Below are positions 50,949 to 60,197 of a stretch of DNA of 64,000 bases, piece by piece. The notes beneath the pieces were generated by a model. That model saw only the letters and a list, made by a program, of their open reading frames with translations. It ran no database searches and had not been told where the DNA came from. The stretch spans positions 1 to 64,000 of the forward strand of contig NZ_ONDD01000004.1 in assembly GCF_900316465.1 (NCBI RefSeq), in the 5' to 3' direction. Position numbers and translations under genes: made by a program. The DNA comes from an uncultured Fibrobacter sp. GTDB taxonomy: Bacteria > Fibrobacterota > Fibrobacteria > Fibrobacterales > Fibrobacteraceae. Numbering within the stretch: the first letter of the stretch is position 1; every line of letters begins with the position of its first letter.

Positions 50949-52706
50949 ATGGCTAGTATCGGAAAAATCATCGGCGTGAACGGAAACTTGATCCGTGTCA
51001 AGTTCGAAACCGCCGTGTCTCAGAACGAAGTGGCATATGCCAAGCTTACCCAGAAAAACAAGGACGGTAAGTCCGAAGTTATCCCCCTTAAGAGCGAAGT
51101 TATTCGTATTCGCGGTGACTACGCCGAACTCCAGGTGTTCGAAGACACCACGGGGCTCAAGACGGGTGACGAGGTGGAATTCACCGGCGAACTTTTGTCC
51201 GTAGAACTTGGCCCCGGCCTTTTGACCCAGGTCTTTGACGGTTTGCAGAACCCGCTCCCGAAGCTTGCCGATGAATGCGGCTTCTTCCTGCAGCGCGGTA
51301 AGTATTTGAAGGCGCTCCCGCGCGACAAGAAGTGGGCATTTACCCCGGTCGCCAAGGTGGGCGATGTGGTGGTCGCGGGCGATACCCTCGGCACCGTGCC
51401 CGAAGGCGTGTTCACGCACCGCATTATGGTGCCGTTCCGCCTGCTCGGTAAGTGGACTGTGGAATCGGTCGCTGCCGCTGGCGAACATGTGGTTGAAGAT
51501 GTGGTTGCTAAGCTCAAGAATGACAAGGGCGAAACCCAAGACGTGACCATGGTGCAGACCTGGCCGGTGAAGATGCCGATCAAGGCCTACGAAGAACGCC
51601 TGCGTCCCTCCAAGCCCCTCACCATGCAGCAGCGCATTATCGATACGTTCTTCCCCGTGATGCAGGGCGGTACGTTCTGTACGCCGGGCCCCTTCGGTGC
51701 CGGCAAGACCGTGCTTCAGCAGCTCATGAGCCGCTACGCCGACGTGGATATCGTGATCTTGGCCGCTTGCGGTGAACGTGCAGGTGAAGTGGTGGAAACC
51801 CTCCGCGAATTCCCTGAACTGATTGACCCGCGTACTGGCAAGTCCCTCATGGAACGTACGCTGATTATTTGTAACACGTCTTCGATGCCGGTGGCTGCTC
51901 GTGAAGCATCCGTGTATACGGGCGTGACTCTCGCCGAATACTACCGCCAGATGGGCCTGAACGTGCTCCTCTTGGCTGACTCGACTTCTCGTTGGGCTCA
52001 GGCTCTGCGTGAAATGAGCGGCCGTCTGGAAGAAATTCCGGGCGAAGAAGCCTTCCCGGCCTACCTCGAATCCGTGATCGCCGCCTTCTATGAACGCGGT
52101 GGTGTGGTTCGCTTGAAGGACGGCTCTACCGGTTCCGTGACGATTTGCGGTTCCGTGTCGCCTGCAGGTGGTAACTTCGAAGAACCGGTGACCCAGGCTA
52201 CCTTGAAGGTGGTGGGCGCATTCCTCGGCCTTTCCCGTGAACGTTCCGACCAGCGCCGCTTCCCGGCAATCCACCCGTTGGATTCCTGGTCCAAGTACGA
52301 AGGCATTATCGATTCCAAGAAGGTTGCCGAAGCCCGTCACATCCTCGCAAACGGCGTGGACGTGAACAACATGATGAAGGTGGTGGGCGAAGAAGGTACC
52401 TCTATCGACGACTTCGTGATTTACCTGAAGTCCGAATACCTCGATGCCGTTTACCTGCAGCAGGACGCCTATAACGAAATTGACGCCGCTTGCTCTGCTG
52501 AACGTCAGAAGTACGTGTTCGACAAGGTTTACACCATTCTCAAGACCCCGATGAAGTTCAGCGAAAAGGACGTCGCTCGTACGTTCTTCCTTAAGCTCAC
52601 TCAGTCGACGAAGGACTGGAACCGCGTCAAGTTCGATTCCCAGGAATTCAAGGACCTTGAACAAAGTATTTTTGCTTCCGTGAAGGAGGTTTCCGCTAAT
52701 GCATAA
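50949..52706 (+). CDS. ntpA: V-type ATPase catalytic subunit A
   Basis: Subunit A binds and hydrolyses (or makes) ATP in the V1 head. The 585 residues show the P-loop GPFGAGKT (247-254), the family block ADSTSRWAQALREMSGRLEEIPGEE and SGSVTICGSVSP. The start at 50949 is 12 bases after GGAGG; an in-frame ATG at 50928 would overlap the previous stop. The operon makes it the motor of an ion pump. Confidence 0.97.
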   Translation: MASIGKIIGVNGNLIRVKFETAVSQNEVAYAKLTQKNKDGKSEVIPLKSEVIRIRGDYAELQVFEDTTGLKTGDEVEFTGELLSVELGPGLLTQVFDGLQNPLPKLADECGFFLQRGKYLKALPRDKKWAFTPVAKVGDVVVAGDTLGTVPEGVFTHRIMVPFRLLGKWTVESVAAAGEHVVEDVVAKLKNDKGETQDVTMVQTWPVKMPIKAYEERLRPSKPLTMQQRIIDTFFPVMQGGTFCTPGPFGAGKTVLQQLMSRYADVDIVILAACGERAGEVVETLREFPELIDPRTGKSLMERTLIICNTSSMPVAAREASVYTGVTLAEYYRQMGLNVLLLADSTSRWAQALREMSGRLEEIPGEEAFPAYLESVIAAFYERGGVVRLKDGSTGSVTICGSVSPAGGNFEEPVTQATLKVVGAFLGLSRERSDQRRFPAIHPLDSWSKYEGIIDSKKVAEARHILANGVDVNNMMKVVGEEGTSIDDFVIYLKSEYLDAVYLQQDAYNEIDAACSAERQKYVFDKVYTILKTPMKFSEKDVARTFFLKLTQSTKDWNRVKFDSQEFKDLEQSIFASVKEVSANA

Positions 52707-54000
52707 TGTGGCATACCATCGTATTGAACGCATCGCCGGTTCCGTGATTACGCTCCGTGCCGAAGGTGTAGCAAACCAGGAACTTGCCCAGGTGACAAGC
52801 TCGTTCGGAACATCCCTTGCCCGTGTGATCCGTATTGACGGCGACATGGTGGACTTGCAGGTGTTCGCAGGTGCCCGTGGTATTTCGACCGACTCTGAAG
52901 TGCGCTTCCTTGGCGAACCGATGAAGGTTCCGTACAGCGAAGCCTTGCTTGGCCGCGTGTTTAACGGTGCTGGTAAGCCCCGCGACAACGGCCCCGAAGT
53001 GGACGGCGAACGCATTACTATTGGCGGCCCTTCCGTGAACCCCGCAAAGCGTATCATCCCGAAGACGATGGTGCGTACGGGTATCCCGATGATCGACGTG
53101 TTCAACACGCTTGTGGTTTCGCAGAAGCTCCCGATTTTCTCTATCGCCGGTGAACCGTATAACGAACTCCTGGCCCGTATCGCATTGCAGGCCGAAGTGG
53201 ACGTGATTATCCTCGGCGGCATGGGCCTGAAGCACGATGACTATCTGTACCTGAAGGACTTCCTCGAAAAGAACGGTGCTCTTTCCCGTACGGTGATGTT
53301 CATGCACACCGCCTCTGACCCGATTGTGGAATGCTTGCTCGTGCCGGATGCATCCCTCGCTGTGGCAGAAAAGTTCGCTACCGAAGGCAAGAACGTGCTC
53401 GTGCTCCTCACCGATATGACGAACTTTGCAGACGCCATGAAGGAAATCGCCATTACGATGGAACAGATTCCGTCGAACCGTGGTTATCCTGGCGACCTTT
53501 ACTCTCAGCTTGCTAGCCGTTACGAAAAGGCTGTGGACTTCGAAGGTTCGGGCTCCATCACCATTCTGGCCGTTACGACTATGCCTGGCGACGACGTGAC
53601 CCACCCGGTTCCGGACAACACCGGTTACATTACCGAAGGTCAGTTCTACCTGCGTAAGGGCCGTATTGAACCGTTCGGTTCTCTGTCTCGTTTGAAACAG
53701 CAGGTGAACGGCAAGACCCGTAGCGACCACCGTACCATCATGAACACCATGATTCAGCTGTACGCAAGCTACAAGGAAACTTTGGAAAAGCAGTCCATGG
53801 GCTTCAACATGAGTAACTGGGACCAGAAGCTGTTGAAGTATGGCCAGCGTTTCGAAAGCGAAATGATGGACCTTTCTGTCAACATTCCGCTGGAAAAGGC
53901 TTTGGACCTTGGCTGGGAAATCCTTGCTGACTGTTTCGCACCCGAAGAAACGGGTATTCCGACCAAGATGATCAACGAATATTGGCCCAAGAAGGGGTAA
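52699..54000 (+). CDS. ntpB: V-type ATPase regulatory subunit B
   Basis: The 433-residue non-catalytic subunit alternates with A in the V1 ring. It shows SGRVFNGAGKPRDNGPEV-like and GMGLKHDDYLYLKDFLE blocks and lacks the P-loop Lys, as usual. It overlaps the end of ntpA by 8 bases; its GGAGG lies inside ntpA. Translational coupling keeps A and B in equal amounts. Confidence 0.97.
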   Translation: MHNVAYHRIERIAGSVITLRAEGVANQELAQVTSSFGTSLARVIRIDGDMVDLQVFAGARGISTDSEVRFLGEPMKVPYSEALLGRVFNGAGKPRDNGPEVDGERITIGGPSVNPAKRIIPKTMVRTGIPMIDVFNTLVVSQKLPIFSIAGEPYNELLARIALQAEVDVIILGGMGLKHDDYLYLKDFLEKNGALSRTVMFMHTASDPIVECLLVPDASLAVAEKFATEGKNVLVLLTDMTNFADAMKEIAITMEQIPSNRGYPGDLYSQLASRYEKAVDFEGSGSITILAVTTMPGDDVTHPVPDNTGYITEGQFYLRKGRIEPFGSLSRLKQQVNGKTRSDHRTIMNTMIQLYASYKETLEKQSMGFNMSNWDQKLLKYGQRFESEMMDLSVNIPLEKALDLGWEILADCFAPEETGIPTKMINEYWPKKG

Positions 54001-54001
54001 T

Positions 54002-54634
54002 ATGGCGAAGGTCAAGTTAACTAAAAACGCCCTCAAGGCGGAACGCGACGCATTGAAGCGCTTCCAGCGCTATCTGCCGACGTTGCTGTTGAAAAAGCAG
54101 CAGCTGCAGATGGAAATGCGCACGCTCCAGGAGAGGGTGATGGCTAAGCGAGAAGAGGAGGATAAGCTCCGCAAGAGCATGGCTTCCTGGATTTCGCTGT
54201 TTGCCGAACCCATCGAATGGTCAAAGTACCTGTCGGTGAAGGAAGTGCGCCAGGGCGAAGGTAACATCGCCGGCGTGAAGATTCCGACATACGACGGGGT
54301 AGACTTTAATATCGCCATTCCGGATTTCTTTACCACGCCCGTGTGGCTGGACGACGGTATCAGAAGCCTTCAGGGCCTGATTTCGCTGCGTCTGGAACGC
54401 CGCGTGCTCGAAAAGCAGTACGAACTTCTTTCTAAGGAACTGCGTACCACGAGCCAGCGCGTGAACCTGTTCGAAAAGGTGAAGATTCCCGAAGCGAAGG
54501 AAAATATCCGCGTCATCAACATCTTCCTGGGCGACCAGCAGACGTCCGGCGTTGCCCGCAGCAAGCTTGCCAAGGGTAAGGCCACCGCCCGTACCGCTGC
54601 CCAGGATGCACTCGCGAAGGAGGCCGCCGCATGA
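54002..54634 (+). CDS. ntpD: V-type ATPase central stalk subunit D
   Basis: The 210-residue protein is helical, starting KVKLTKNALKAERDALKRF, and forms the rotating shaft with long N- and C-terminal helices. It begins one base after ntpB ends. Subunit F, its usual partner, is not found in the operon. Confidence 0.95.
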   Translation: MAKVKLTKNALKAERDALKRFQRYLPTLLLKKQQLQMEMRTLQERVMAKREEEDKLRKSMASWISLFAEPIEWSKYLSVKEVRQGEGNIAGVKIPTYDGVDFNIAIPDFFTTPVWLDDGIRSLQGLISLRLERRVLEKQYELLSKELRTTSQRVNLFEKVKIPEAKENIRVINIFLGDQQTSGVARSKLAKGKATARTAAQDALAKEAAA

Positions 54635-56559
54635 TTACTCCTATGAAGAAAGTGACGGTGCTGACGGTTGCAAGTGCAGTTGAAGAGACGCTCCAGGCGC
54701 TCCGTACGCTTGAAATTTTGCACCTCACGCCTTTGCAGGCGGCTGCAGGCGCTAAGCTGAATAAGGCCCGCGGCGAAATGAATCGCGTGCAGAAGGCCTT
54801 GGAAGTGGTGCCCGAAAAAGCTCCGAAGGGTGTGACTCCCGTGAAGGAAGCCGCGACCGCAGCAAGCCTTATCGATGAAATCCAGAACCTGGTTGCCGAA
54901 AGCAAGCAGGCGGAAATCGACAAGGAACAGGCTGAAGAGGAACTCTCTAAACTTTCCATGTTCAAGAACCTGGACCCCGCAACGGCTGCAGCCTTGCAGG
55001 CGAAGGGTATCTATGTCAAACTTTACCAGCTCCATGACGGTAAAATCCCGTTCGAACTCGAGGGCGAAGGCTCTATCGAAGAATTCGGCCAGGATGAAAA
55101 CGGCAAGTATGTGGCTGTCGTGAGCAGGGGAGAAGCCCCTGTCGCCGTGAAGGGAAACTTCACCGAACTCACGATGCCGCAGAAGTCGCTTGCCGAATAC
55201 CGCGAAATGGAAGCGAAAGCCAAGGAAACGCTTGCCCGCGTCCAAAAACGCCTGGGTGAACTTTCGGGCGTCAGGGAATCTATCGAAGACAAACTCCTCG
55301 AAGTGGGTGACGACTACCGCATGGTCGAAGCCGAAGCCTCGATGGTGGGCGACAAGAACGTCGCCGCCGTGCAGGGCTTCTGCCCCGCACCTCGCGTGGG
55401 CGAACTCGAGAAGGCCGCCCGCGAGCACGGCTGGGGCCTCCTAGTGGACGACCCCGCCGAAGACGACGATATCCCGACGCTGTTGACCTACAGCAAGCTC
55501 AGCCGCCCCATGCAGTTCCTGTACGACATCATCGGCATTTCGCCGGGGTACAAGGAAGTGGACGTGTCGGCCGTGTTCCTTTGCTTCTTCAGCATCTTCT
55601 TTGCGATGATTGTGGGCGACTCGGCTTACGGCCTGTTGTTCCTCGGTCTGGCACTCTTTGCCCGCTCCAAGATGCCGAAGGCGAACCCTGCTGGTTTCCA
55701 CTTTATCTACCTCATGAGCATCGCCACCATCGTGTGGGGTGTCATCAACGCAAGCTTCCTCGGACTTTCTCCGGCGCTTGCGGGGTGGACGTATTACCTG
55801 GACATCACCAACTACGGCTGGTTGCCTGAACCGCTGAAGAACGCGATGCTCTGGATCCGCACAAGCGCACCGACTGACCCTGCGAAGTTCGAAGCCTACA
55901 AGGCCTTCGCCCAGTCGATCACGCTGTTGCCCGAAAGCTTCGTGCCGAAGGCGGCAGGTGCCTCCCAGATGCAGCATATCCAGCTGTTCTGCTTCTGCAT
56001 CGCCGTGGTCCACTTGAGTATCGCTCATATCTGGAACGTGTGCGTGCGTATCAAGCGCAAGGACTCCACGTTCATGGCGCAGGTGGGCTGGCTTATCGGC
56101 TGCTGGGTGATGTTCTTCCTTGCGTGCCAGATGGTGCTCGGTATCGACATGCCGAAGTTCGTCATCCCGATGTTCATCGTGGAAGCGGTGCTTCTGGTGC
56201 TCTTTACTGTGCCGCCGAAGCGCCTCAAACAGGACTTCATCAGCATCCCGATGCTTGTGCTCGACGTGGTGAACAGCTTTACCGACGTGATCAGCTATAT
56301 CCGTCTGTTTGCTGTGGGCATGTCTGGTGCGGCCATTGCCGAGGCGTTCAACGACATGCTTTCGCCGCTGTTCGGCTCTGCTGTCGGTATCGCCGGTGCT
56401 GCCTTCCTGCTGCTCTTCGTGCATGGCCTGAACATCGCGCTTGCGGTCATGGGCGTCGCGGTCCACGCGGTACGTCTGAATACACTCGAATTTTCAAATG
56501 GACTTGGCCAGGAATGGAGCGGATTCGCGTTCGCGCCCTTCGCCAAGCAGAAAAATTAA
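54631..56559 (+). CDS. ntpI: V-type ATPase membrane subunit I
   Basis: The 642-residue protein has a cytoplasmic half with coiled coils (1-310) and a membrane half (about 310-620, seven to eight helices) with GDSAYGLLFL and SYIRLFAVGMSGAAIAEAFN; the Arg in the latter forms the ion path with the K ring. The start overlaps ntpD by four bases. Length fits bacterial I subunits. Confidence 0.95.
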   Translation: MITPMKKVTVLTVASAVEETLQALRTLEILHLTPLQAAAGAKLNKARGEMNRVQKALEVVPEKAPKGVTPVKEAATAASLIDEIQNLVAESKQAEIDKEQAEEELSKLSMFKNLDPATAAALQAKGIYVKLYQLHDGKIPFELEGEGSIEEFGQDENGKYVAVVSRGEAPVAVKGNFTELTMPQKSLAEYREMEAKAKETLARVQKRLGELSGVRESIEDKLLEVGDDYRMVEAEASMVGDKNVAAVQGFCPAPRVGELEKAAREHGWGLLVDDPAEDDDIPTLLTYSKLSRPMQFLYDIIGISPGYKEVDVSAVFLCFFSIFFAMIVGDSAYGLLFLGLALFARSKMPKANPAGFHFIYLMSIATIVWGVINASFLGLSPALAGWTYYLDITNYGWLPEPLKNAMLWIRTSAPTDPAKFEAYKAFAQSITLLPESFVPKAAGASQMQHIQLFCFCIAVVHLSIAHIWNVCVRIKRKDSTFMAQVGWLIGCWVMFFLACQMVLGIDMPKFVIPMFIVEAVLLVLFTVPPKRLKQDFISIPMLVLDVVNSFTDVISYIRLFAVGMSGAAIAEAFNDMLSPLFGSAVGIAGAAFLLLFVHGLNIALAVMGVAVHAVRLNTLEFSNGLGQEWSGFAFAPFAKQKN

Positions 56560-56598
56560 ACCAAGGGATGATTCCCGCTACTTAATGAGGAAAAAACA

Positions 56599-57054
56599 AT
56601 GGAACCGAATACAATGGTTACTCTCGCTAAAATGGGTGCTGCAGCTGCGCTTGGCATTGCGGCAATGGGCTCCGCCCTTGGTTGCGGAACGGCCGGTATG
56701 TCCGCCATCACCATGTGGAAGAAGGCTTATGCCCAGGGCAAGAGCGCTCTCTTCACCTTGCTGGTGTTCGTGGGTGCCCCGATTTCCCAGACGATTTACG
56801 GCATGCTTTTGATGAACTTCATCCTGAGCAAGGCTGCTGAATCCGGCTTTACCAACTGGGGCGGCTGCCTCGGCGCCGGTATCTTCGGCGGTCTCGGTAT
56901 GATGGCTTCTGCTTGGTACCAGGGCAAGTCCGCGGCCGTGGCCTGCGACGCCCTCGGCGAAACCGGCAAGGGCATGGTGAACTACCTCATGGTGCTCGGT
57001 ATCGTGGAAACCGTGGCCCTGTTCGTTCTCGTGTTCTCCATGATGGTGCTCTAA
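56599..57054 (+). CDS. ntpK: V-type ATPase rotor subunit K, copy 1
   Basis: The 151-residue protein has four membrane helices and the ion-binding Glu at E137 (GIVETVALF). Residues S63 and Q64 (PISQTIYG) and Q108 (WYQGK) match the positions of the sodium ligands Thr64, Gln65 and Gln110 of Enterococcus NtpK, so this copy keeps a sodium-site pattern. A GAGG site precedes it. Confidence 0.95.
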   Translation: MEPNTMVTLAKMGAAAALGIAAMGSALGCGTAGMSAITMWKKAYAQGKSALFTLLVFVGAPISQTIYGMLLMNFILSKAAESGFTNWGGCLGAGIFGGLGMMASAWYQGKSAAVACDALGETGKGMVNYLMVLGIVETVALFVLVFSMMVL

Positions 57055-57072
57055 TCCAGCGAGGTAACACGT

Positions 57073-57528
57073 ATGGATCAAGCTCAACTTTTAACGCTCG
57101 CGAAACTTGGCGCGGTGGCGGCCTTGGGCCTTGCCGCGGTGGGTTCTGCGCTGGGCTGCGGGACTGCCGGCATGGCGGCCATCGGAGCCTGGAAGAAGGC
57201 GTATCTCAAGGGTAAGAACGCGCTGTTTACGCTGCTCATCTTCGTGGGCGCGCCGATTGCGCAGACAATCTACGGCATGTTGCTGATGATGTACATCCTG
57301 AACAAGTCTCAGGCGGCTCCGGCTAACTGGGCTGCATACCTGGGTGTGGGCATCTTCGGTGGCATCGGCATGATGGCCAGCGCCTGGTACGTGGGTAAGT
57401 CCGCTGCGGACGCCTGCAACGCCCTCGGCGAAACCGGCAAGGGCCTCGTGAACTACCTGATGGTCTTGGGCGTCGGCGAAACCGTCGCACTGTTCGTCAT
57501 GGTGTTCTCGATGATGCTCGTGTCGTAA
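57073..57528 (+). CDS. V-type ATPase rotor subunit K, copy 2, with altered ion site
   Basis: The second 151-residue K subunit follows after 18 bases and is closely similar to copy 1. It keeps the Glu (E136, GVGETVALF) and Gln64, but Ala replaces Ser at 63 and Val replaces Gln at the 108 position (WYVGK). The sodium-site pattern is therefore incomplete and this copy may favour protons. The ring could be mixed. It is the last gene of the operon. Confidence 0.9.
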   Translation: MDQAQLLTLAKLGAVAALGLAAVGSALGCGTAGMAAIGAWKKAYLKGKNALFTLLIFVGAPIAQTIYGMLLMMYILNKSQAAPANWAAYLGVGIFGGIGMMASAWYVGKSAADACNALGETGKGLVNYLMVLGVGETVALFVMVFSMMLVS

Positions 57529-57532
57529 GTAA

Positions 57533-57897
57533 GAGACCGCTCGGCTCTATCGCATTAACAAGAATGTGATATCGCCTCGCTCTCGCAACCGCCCTCGGTT
57601 AACACCCGAGGGCTTTGTTGCTCACGGAGACTGCTCGGCTCTATCGCATCAACAAGAATGTGATATCGCCTCGCTCTCGCAACCGCCCTCGGTTAACACC
57701 CGAGGGCTTTGTTGCTCACGGAGACCGCCCGGCTCTGTCGCATCGTCAAGAATGTGATATCGCCTCGCTCTCACAACCACGCCTCGTTAAATAATCCCAA
57801 GCCGAGTACAGCAGAAAAAAGCTTGCTTGTTTCTGTTGTTGAGGCGCCGGTTTATGCGATGAAATCGCAATACGAGGCGTTTGTTGTTCATGGAGAT
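57533..57897 (+). ncRNA. Tandem structured element after the V-ATPase operon
   Basis: Two almost identical 94-base units (57533-57626 and 57627-57720) are followed by a third (57721-57897) that keeps the 5' part but has a long loop between CGCCTCG and CGAGGCG. Each begins GAGACCGCTCGGC or close, has TATCGCAT facing ATGTGATA, CTCTCGCAACC, hairpin GCCCTCGG-TTAACAC-CCGAGGGC, GTTGC and CTCACGG. Decay is visible toward the distal end, and 57889-57951 looks like a fourth, worn copy. It begins five bases after the second ntpK stop. The 57529-57973 gap has no gene. Confidence 0.65.
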
Positions 57898-57926
57898 TGC
57901 TTAGTTTTATTTCTAGAAATGAAAAC

Positions 57927-57957
57927 GGCACCTCGCTTTGAGCGGGGTGCCTGTTTT
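57927..57957. terminator. Terminator between the V-ATPase element and metG
   Basis: GGCACCTCGCT (57927-57937) pairs with AGCGGGGTGCC (57941-57951), then TGTTTT; on the other side GTTTT. It can serve both convergent units. Confidence 0.6.
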
Positions 57958-57973
57958 AAATTTGCTTTTTTGA

Positions 57974-60043
57974 TTAATGCACGCCATTGCCGTCAGCGAC
58001 GTCGCAAGTCACCGGCTTGCCGTTCACTTCAAGAGCGAGAGCGTCGCAGAATACGGCGCCTCCCTTCACGGAGAGCGCAATCTTCTCGAAGTCTTTCACC
58101 TTGAGCTCGCGGGGTTCGCTCGGGGAGACACCCTTGAAGAGGGCGCGGTCACCGGGCTTTGCGTCTTCAGGCACAGAGACGAGGCGGCAGGTGTGTGCTT
58201 CGGCGTCGAGGTCGCCTGCAAAGAGCATACCCTGGCTCATGATACCGCGCAGGGCGCTCGGCTTGAGGTTTGCGAACAACAGAATCTTGCGGTCCTGAAG
58301 TTCTTCGGCCTTGTAGCTGTTCTTGAGGCCGCTGCAGATGGTGCGGAGTTCGCCTTCGCCGGCGTCCACCTTGAGCACGTAGAGGCTTGTAGCATCCGGA
58401 TGGTCGGCCACTTCCTTAATCTGGGCCACGCGCATGTCCATGGCGGCGGGCACGTCGGCAGCCATCAGGGGCTTGTTCTGCTTGGGCTTCGGTTGGGCTT
58501 CCTGCTTCTTGACTTCTTCTTCAATACGCGGGAAGAGCGGCTTGCCTTCGCCGAATGCTTCGCCACCCTTGAGGATACCCCAGGCGAGATCGTCGGCACT
58601 CTGGAACTTGGAGCCGATCATGGCGAGGCCTTCCTCGGACTTGCCCGGAATCACCGGCCACAGCAAGCAGAGCGAGAGACGCACGGCTTCTGCAGATACG
58701 TAAAGAACCGTTGCGAGTTCGTCTTTGTGGGCGGGGTCCTTCGCGAGCTTCCACGGAGCCTTGACTTCGAGGTAGCGGTTGATGCTACGCACGAGCTGCA
58801 TGATGGTTTCGATAGACTGCGAGAGGCGAGCCTGCGGCAGGCCTTCCTTGATTTCGGCAATCACCTTGTTTGCAAGATTGATGACTTCATTTTCGGCGTC
58901 GCCGATTGCGGTGGCGGCGGGGAGCTTGCCTTCGAAATTCGTGATGACCAGGCGGTGCACGCGGTTCAGCACGTTACCGAGGTCGTTAGCGAGGTCGCTG
59001 TTGATGCGGCGCACGAATGCTTCGTGAGTGAAGTTGGCATCCTGACCGACGACCATTTCACGAGCGAGGAAGTAGCGGAAAGCGTCGATGCCGTACTTTT
59101 CCATGTAGTCCATCGGGTTCACCACGTTGCCTGCGGACTTGCTCATCTTTTCGCCGCCGTTCACGAGCCACCAGCCGTGGGCGAGGATGTGCTGCGGAAG
59201 CGGGATGTCGAGGGCCATGAGCATGGTCGGCCAGTACACGCTATGCGTGGTGAGAATGTCCTTGCCGATGAGGTGGTAAGTGGCAGGCCAGATCGGCGTG
59301 CCGTCGGCATAAGTCTTGTGGAAGGCGGTGGAGGCGCTCACGTAGTTGAGCAAAGCGTCGAACCAAACGTAGGTCACGTAGTCAGTGTCGAAGGGCAGCG
59401 GAATGCCCCAGCTAAGGCGTGCCTTCGGGCGGCTGATGCAGAGGTCATTCAGCGGCTGGCGCAGGAATCCGCGGATTTCGTTCCAGCGGTAGTCCGGCAC
59501 AATCCAGTCCTTGTGGCTTTCCAAGAAGTCGATGAGCTTCTGCTGGTAAGAACCCATCTTGAAGAAGTAGTTCTTTTCCTTGAGCCATTCCACCGGGCGG
59601 TGGCTGATGGGGTCGCACTTGTTTTCGTCGAGTTCGTCTTCGCTGAAGAAGCGTTCTTCGCCGACGGAGTACCAACCTTCGTATTCCTTCGAATAAATTT
59701 CACCCTTGTCCCAGAGTTTCTGCAGGCATTCCTGCACAAAAGCCTTGTGTTCGGGCATCGTGGTGCGGATAAAGAAGTCGTTGCCGATACCCATCTTCTT
59801 CCACAGGTCTTCGAAACGGTGGTAGTATTCATCTACGTGTTCCTGCGGGGTCACGCCGCGCTTTTCGGCGGCGCGCTGCACCTTCTGGCCGTGTTCGTCG
59901 GTACCGGTCAAGAAGAAAGTCTGGTAGCCCAGAATCTTGTGGAAACGGGTGAGAATATCGGCCAAGACCGTGGTGTAGGAATGCCCAATATGCGGGGCGT
60001 CATTCACATAATAAATCGGGGTAGTAACGTAAAAATTTTTCAT
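57974..60043 (-). CDS. metG: Methionyl-tRNA synthetase with C-terminal tRNA-binding domain
   Basis: MetG charges tRNA-Met. The 689-residue protein has HIGH at 18-21, KMSKS near 295, and a C-terminal EMAP-type tRNA-binding domain (about 580-685) starting MAADVPAAMDMRVAQIKEVADH. The zinc knuckle found in the E. coli type is not clear. The ATG at 60043 was chosen over GTG at 60049 because the box TACATTTG (60049-60056) would overlap the GTG; the ATG is five bases after it, so the message may be leaderless. Confidence 0.96.
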   Translation of the reverse strand: MKNFYVTTPIYYVNDAPHIGHSYTTVLADILTRFHKILGYQTFFLTGTDEHGQKVQRAAEKRGVTPQEHVDEYYHRFEDLWKKMGIGNDFFIRTTMPEHKAFVQECLQKLWDKGEIYSKEYEGWYSVGEERFFSEDELDENKCDPISHRPVEWLKEKNYFFKMGSYQQKLIDFLESHKDWIVPDYRWNEIRGFLRQPLNDLCISRPKARLSWGIPLPFDTDYVTYVWFDALLNYVSASTAFHKTYADGTPIWPATYHLIGKDILTTHSVYWPTMLMALDIPLPQHILAHGWWLVNGGEKMSKSAGNVVNPMDYMEKYGIDAFRYFLAREMVVGQDANFTHEAFVRRINSDLANDLGNVLNRVHRLVITNFEGKLPAATAIGDAENEVINLANKVIAEIKEGLPQARLSQSIETIMQLVRSINRYLEVKAPWKLAKDPAHKDELATVLYVSAEAVRLSLCLLWPVIPGKSEEGLAMIGSKFQSADDLAWGILKGGEAFGEGKPLFPRIEEEVKKQEAQPKPKQNKPLMAADVPAAMDMRVAQIKEVADHPDATSLYVLKVDAGEGELRTICSGLKNSYKAEELQDRKILLFANLKPSALRGIMSQGMLFAGDLDAEAHTCRLVSVPEDAKPGDRALFKGVSPSEPRELKVKDFEKIALSVKGGAVFCDALALEVNGKPVTCDVADGNGVH

Positions 60044-60048
60044 GGCCA

Positions 60049-60056
60049 CAAATGTA
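60049..60056 (-). promoter_or_regulatory. -7 box directly before metG
   Basis: TACATTTG on the minus strand, then five bases and the ATG at 60043. Confidence 0.5.
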
Positions 60057-60068
60057 GAAATTTTTTGT

Positions 60069-60076
60069 TATATTTG
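60069..60076 (+). promoter_or_regulatory. -7 box of the tRNA-Arg gene
   Basis: A perfect TATATTTG 11 bases before the tRNA. It lies 12 bases from the metG box on the other strand, so the promoters are divergent. Confidence 0.5.
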
Positions 60077-60087
60077 CCACCGAATTT

Positions 60088-60160
60088 GCCTGGATAGTTC
60101 AGTTGGATAGAACGGGTCCCTCCTAAGGATCAGACTCGCGTTCGAATCGCGATCCGGGTA
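60088..60160 (+). tRNA. tRNA-Arg (CCT)
   Basis: All arms pair: acceptor GCCTGGA with TCCGGGT (one G-U at the end, one U-G inside), anticodon stem GGTCC/GGATC with loop CTCCTAA (anticodon CCT) and T stem TCGCG/CGCGA. It reads AGG. CCA is not encoded. Confidence 0.95.
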
Positions 60161-60164
60161 TTTC

Positions 60165-60195
60165 GCTGGTAGCTTCGGCTGCCAGCTCTTTTTTT
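60165..60195 (+). terminator. Terminator of tRNA-Arg
   Basis: GCTGGTAGC pairs with GCTGCCAGC around TTCG, followed by a T-run. Confidence 0.9.
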
Positions 60196-60197
60196 AT

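Noticed and set aside
57533..57777. CRISPR array or integron attC array
   Set aside because: The period is 94 bases with both parts repeated, no unique spacers, and no cas or integrase gene nearby. The units follow a gene and keep RNA pairing.
60044..60049. GTG start for metG at 60049
   Set aside because: It would overlap the promoter box TACATTTG; homologues begin at the ATG at 60043.
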